DNA from: CBDCGV01 sp965216955
GTDB taxonomy: Bacteria > Bacteroidota > Bacteroidia > Chitinophagales > JADIYW01
Length of the DNA stretch: 54,556 nt
Assembly (NCBI GenBank): GCA_965216955.1
Contig: CBDCGV010000015.1
Location: forward strand, 1-54,556
Direction: 5' to 3'
Shown here in pieces: positions 50,984-54,556 of the stretch. The first letter of the stretch is position 1. Each line of letters starts with the position of its first letter. The notes under the pieces are model-generated. The model was not told where the DNA came from, did no database searches, and saw only the letters and a program-made list of their open reading frames with translations. The position numbers and the translations under genes were made by a program.

Positions 50984-52625
50984 CTAATTTAATTTGTCAC
51001 CGACAATATCAGCGACAGCTATTCGAGCAGTTAAAACGCAACTTCCTAAAAAGGTGCCTTCCAACGTACCAATTCCATGAATTCCACCCCCACCAAAACC
51101 AGCAGACTCCCCAACAGCATATAACCCTGGAATAACCTCTTGTTTACCATTTTCAGGCTTAGTTAAAACTCTGGAATTCAAATCTGTCTGAATACCACCT
51201 AATGTTTTTCTTGACAATATAAATTCACGAATGGCTATTAATGGCAGTGCTTTTTTATCAAATATTTTTTGATTCTTACAAGTTCTAACTCTATCACCCC
51301 TATATTGCCGCGCATGAGCAATTCTTCTAAGTTGTTCATCATTTTGATACTTTTTAGGGCGATCAATCATTCCATCATAGTTTACGATTGCATCCTTCAC
51401 ATGTTCTAATTTCACATCTTCTGTTCCCTGCAATTCATTCATTTTCTTCACTAACTCTTCAATCGTATTTGCTGTTACAAAGTCAATACAATTGTTCAGC
51501 ATATCATTGACTAAATCTTTACTTCCAAATAAAACGGTCTTTAGAAACTCACCTATTTTCTTATCCCTAATCGCCGCGTTATGTTCAGAACCAGAAATTG
51601 CAAACTCTTTATTCGCAATTTTCATGTTTAACACTTGCCAAGAATATTTTTTCTCTTGTGCACAAATCGTCTCTACTAGATGTCTCGTATCATAAGCAGT
51701 CACTAATGGCTCAGGGCCAAATCGTTTTCCAGTATAATCTAACCAAAGTGCTGATTTACATGGAACCAAACTTAAGCCATGATTTTCGTGTCTTGGTTCA
51801 GGGTGATGCACCCCTGCTGCATATGGCCAGTTCTTATCTAAATGTGTCACGTTCGCATTAATTGCTTCTGCTGCATCGTGCATTGTACCATCATCATGTA
51901 ATGAAGCACCATTCAAAATTATTTCTGGTGGTTTACCCCATGGTTTATACCAATTTTCTTTAACGCGCTCAATATTACCGCCCATTCCTCCAGCCGCAAT
52001 GATGGTAACTTCAGCATTTGCTTCAAAGGTTTTATTGTGATCTGATTCTAAGACACCCCTAACCCCTATTACAGTATTTGCAGCGGTAGTGATCTCATCA
52101 ACTTTATGTTCATATTTAATTTCTAGATGGGTTGATGCCTTGGGGTGGTTCAACATATGATTGGCCATAGTAGTTACTAAACCATGCCCTGTGCCCCAGA
52201 CCATATGAAACCTTGGGTACGAATTCCCACCTTTAAAATGTCCCCTTTCCACCCAATGCACTACTGGGAAGTATTTTATCCCATGTGATTTTAACCACCT
52301 ATATACATAAGGGGTACACATATTAACATATTGTTCTGCCCATTTTTTAGGATACACATCTTCTTCGCTAAATTCGGCTACACTATGCCAATCTCGTAAC
52401 GCCAAATCAACAGAATCTTTAATACCTCCTCTCCTTTGCTCAGGTGTATCTACAAAAAACATTCCTCCAAAAGACCAAATCCCTAGTCCTCCAAATTCTT
52501 CTTTGGTGCCACGCTCTAATAGCAGCACTTTCTTATTTCGATTCAAGAGCTCCAAAGCTGTGCAAATTCCAGCTATACCACCGCCCTACTACAATTGCAT
52601 CAGCGCTATATTTTAATTTAGACAT
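50984..52625 (-). pseudogene. COG3573-type FAD-dependent dehydrogenase with a one-base frameshift in the FAD-binding motif
   Basis: The intact frame of 523 codons from an internal Met at 52555 has the full catalytic part (WSFGGMFFVDTPEQRRGGIKD, RFHMVWGTGHGLVTT, AAGGMGGN, GLYAVGESAGFGGGGIHG) but lacks the N-terminal nucleotide-binding motif. Upstream, an ATG at 52625 opens a frame reading MSKLKYSADAIVVG; at the GGG run (plus-strand CCC 52584-52586) it shifts. Removing one G restores VVGGGIAGICTALELLNR joined to the rest. The total, 1642 bases, is one over a multiple of three. Either the gene is broken, or the assembly has one extra base. The family: FAD-binding dehydrogenases related to fumarate reductase/ketosteroid dehydrogenase flavoproteins. 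Confidence 0.88.
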
Positions 52626-52730
52626 ATTATTTCCAATTAGCATGATAAATGTAATATCTTAATCGCAAGTATTAAAATGCTTTATTGATCTTTCGCTAAC
52701 TTATATCATTAAGCAAAAAAATGAATTTAA

Positions 52731-53546
52731 ATGAATAAAAAAACAGCAATCATTACAGGGGCTACATCGGGGATTGGAAGGCTGGCTTGTGATCTATTAG
52801 TAAAGGAGAATATAAAATTATATATCACTTCCAGAACAAAATCAAAAGGCTTAAATGTAATTGAAGCAATCAAACTAAAATACCCTTTTGCATCAATAGA
52901 TTTTTTAGTAGGGGATTTATCGACCTTTAAAGGACTCAACAATATTATTAAAACCTTTAAGGAACAAGAAAACAAGCTTGATATCTTAATAAACAATGCT
53001 GGATGTTTTACACAAAAAAGGCTTCTTACTAAAGCAGGTTATGAACAGCAATTCTTTGTTAATTACATTGCTCCCAGACATCTTAGTTTAGCGTTACTTC
53101 CACTTTTAAAAGTTGCTGATCAAGGACGTATTGTTAATGTATCATCGCGAATGCATCTTAGAGGGAAGATTGATTTTGAAGATTTGCAGATGAAAAAAAA
53201 CTATAAGGGCTATAAAGCATATGCCAATACCAAACTTCTATTAACTACACATACAAACTATCTGGCAAAGATGGTTCATAAAAATGTCTCTGTTGTTTCT
53301 ATGCATCCTGGAGTATTCTCAACAGGTATTACGAGGAATTTACCACAGACTTTAAAATGGGCTTGGAACTTCTTTCTTCCCAATCCTGAAAAAGGAGCGC
53401 AAAATATTGTTCACCTAGCCTTAAATGATCGACAAAATGGGATATACTTTAATAAGACAAAAGCCTCGCAATCTAATCCTTTGGCAAATGACATTGAAAA
53501 TCAGCAAAAGCTTGAAAAAATAACGAATGACCTTTTATCTAATTAA
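52731..53546 (+). CDS. short-chain dehydrogenase/reductase (retinol dehydrogenase-like)
   Basis: A 271-aa SDR: cofactor motif TGATSGIG (9-16), NNAG (88-91), Ser138/139 in NVSSR and the YANTK pair Tyr164/Lys168. The ITSRTKSKG segment after strand 2 favours NADP(H). The AHPGV-type segment (MHPGVFSTGI) completes the fold. The substrate is probably a lipid or retinoid-like alcohol or aldehyde, but sequence cannot settle it. It converges with the DUF1361 gene after 19 bases. Confidence 0.93.
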   Translation: MNKKTAIITGATSGIGRLACDLLVKENIKLYITSRTKSKGLNVIEAIKLKYPFASIDFLVGDLSTFKGLNNIIKTFKEQENKLDILINNAGCFTQKRLLTKAGYEQQFFVNYIAPRHLSLALLPLLKVADQGRIVNVSSRMHLRGKIDFEDLQMKKNYKGYKAYANTKLLLTTHTNYLAKMVHKNVSVVSMHPGVFSTGITRNLPQTLKWAWNFFLPNPEKGAQNIVHLALNDRQNGIYFNKTKASQSNPLANDIENQQKLEKITNDLLSN

Positions 53547-53565
53547 ATTTGCTCAAACCGATTCA

Positions 53566-54252
53566 TTAATCAGAGATGTAAGGTTCATTATATTTCACTT
53601 GTTGAAGCGTATAGACTGTAAAATAAACAATGCACAAAAAGCTGCCCAATGCTAATGTAACACCCCATGTACGAGTGTATTCCCATGGAACAATAAAACG
53701 ATTAACTATATCAGACAAAACTAATTTCGGGCTGTATACTAAATCCCAACTATTCCACCTTAAATATCGCCCTAAATAAACTCCAAATGCACTCAAAAAA
53801 AGCACTCCCGTAGCGAAAAAGTGACTCGCAATTACTCCCCATTTATTAGCCACTAATGTTTGCATCTGTTGCAAACTAAACAATCCTGCAACTAATCCTG
53901 TCCATGCAAAAGACAAAATGATCATCAAATCTAACCATGCTATACCAACACCCCCTTTTAAGTGAAACAAATCTGTCAGGATATAAGGCGCATTAGGCAA
54001 AAAGAACAGCCATAAACTCAATGGAAAAAGCAACCATCTTTTACGTGCTTTCTTAAATAATATGAGTTTGTAAAGTAAAACTGCCCCCAAGGGGACAATA
54101 GCCAGGAAGAGATTCCATACTAAAAATAAATACCTAGTTTCCTGGAGATGTAATATTCTAACCAATAAAAGTGTAATGCTAAATATAGAACTAAGCAGTA
54201 ATAAGAGATAAACTCTTAAATTCTGTGATTTAATAAAAGTAGCTATCATCAA
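53566..54252 (-). CDS. DUF1361 family integral membrane protein
   Basis: A 228-aa protein with about six hydrophobic spans. The family signature FLPNAPYILTDLFHL and the loop LGRYLRWNSWDLVYSPK match DUF1361 proteins. The function is unknown, no enzyme motif is present, and it is probably in the inner membrane. It is the last complete gene of the window; about 200 bases separate its start from rpe. Confidence 0.88.
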   Translation of the reverse strand: MMIATFIKSQNLRVYLLLLLSSIFSITLLLVRILHLQETRYLFLVWNLFLAIVPLGAVLLYKLILFKKARKRWLLFPLSLWLFFLPNAPYILTDLFHLKGGVGIAWLDLMIILSFAWTGLVAGLFSLQQMQTLVANKWGVIASHFFATGVLFLSAFGVYLGRYLRWNSWDLVYSPKLVLSDIVNRFIVPWEYTRTWGVTLALGSFLCIVYFTVYTLQQVKYNEPYISD

Positions 54253-54448
54253 TCATCTATTTTAATTTAAACATTAAATGACATAGGTGTTTTTCTTAAA
54301 CGGTTACGCTCTTCAATACGTTGCTTCGTCAAACAAAAAACTGTGTTAAAAAAAGTTACATATATTTTTGACACTATAGAATTAAATACTCTTGTAAAAA
54401 ATCACTTATTCACTGTTTACATTCTATATTCTTGCTTATCTTTCAACT

Positions 54449-54556
54449 ATGAAACAAATAATAGCGCCATCCATCTTGGCAGCAAATTTTTCTAAGCTTG
54501 GTGAGGCAGTAGAAATTATCGACGCAAGCAAAGCTGACTTTGTTCATATAGATGTA
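54449..54556 (+). CDS. rpe: ribulose-phosphate 3-epimerase, cut by the window edge (first 36 codons)
   Basis: The start ATG is at 54449. The visible product opens with IAPSILAANFSKLG, the invariant N-terminus of Rpe, and ends at the FVHIDV strand that carries the first metal ligands (His, Asp). It interconverts ribulose-5-P and xylulose-5-P in the pentose phosphate pathway. The rest lies beyond the window. Confidence 0.94.
   Translation, partial: MKQIIAPSILAANFSKLGEAVEIIDASKADFVHIDV

Noticed and set aside
54253..54448. Small gene or RNA between the DUF1361 gene and rpe
   Set aside because: No open frame of note, hairpin or RNA motif was recognisable.

Overview
The window is 54.6 kb of AT-rich bacterial chromosome from a member of the Bacteroidota. 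The evidence is a giant repeat adhesin ending in a gliding-motility type (type B) T9SS sorting domain with a PorP/SprF partner gene next to it, a subtilisin-like protease with a probable type A T9SS tail, an isolated GldM C-terminal-like domain, TAnnTTTG-type -7 boxes, few Shine-Dalgarno sites, and the bifunctional phosphoglucose/phosphomannose isomerase. DapF implies meso-diaminopimelate synthesis. No rRNA, tRNA, CRISPR array or transposase was found, and most of the window is ordinary chromosomal backbone. The genus cannot be named from the sequence.

Layout. 1-2759 (minus): isomerase, lipB, an unknown gene and rluD (cut by the left edge), tightly packed as a probable operon. 2845-4158 (plus): a YraN-type nuclease-like protein, the GldM_C-like secreted protein and a two-domain Kazal lipoprotein, closed by a terminator. 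4257-4701 is gene-free. 4702-7382 (minus): a small membrane protein, dapF, CorA and an HD-domain protein. 7503-8990: a DegP/HtrA-like protease with a strong terminator.

9502-24212 is the centrepiece: a 4556-residue SprB-like secreted protein followed, with a 1-base overlap, by a PorP/SprF outer-membrane partner. The big gene has a signal peptide, a predicted beta-helix carrying a 290-residue glycine-rich insert, Ig-like regions, 42 exact 55-residue repeats bracketed by two homologous 150-residue domains, and a T9SS tail. The last 20 repeats are organised in a five-unit (825 bp) higher-order repeat. 24222-26685 (minus) holds a lipoprotein and a T9SS-type subtilase.

26828-28181: a TANGO2/NRDE protein and a GNAT acetyltransferase. 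28294-32163 is a four-gene, translationally coupled cassette: a helical protein, a coiled-coil protein with an EAD11-like domain, a coiled-coil protein with an unrecognised domain, and a KGGVGR-type ATPase fused to TPRs. It looks like an NTP-dependent conflict (defence or self-recognition) system, is the only clearly accessory block, and its last gene runs antisense into the 3' end of pyrB.

32126-54556 is housekeeping: pyrB/pyrR/fructosamine-kinase-like/sppA (minus), folK and a deoxynucleoside kinase (plus), RNase R, a radical SAM protein and a LysM protein (minus), NfeD, pyrG, an amidohydrolase, yidC and a thioesterase (plus). Then come FadL-like porin, thioesterase and a COG3573-type FAD dehydrogenase broken by a one-base frameshift (minus), an SDR, a DUF1361 membrane protein, and the first 36 codons of rpe at the right edge.
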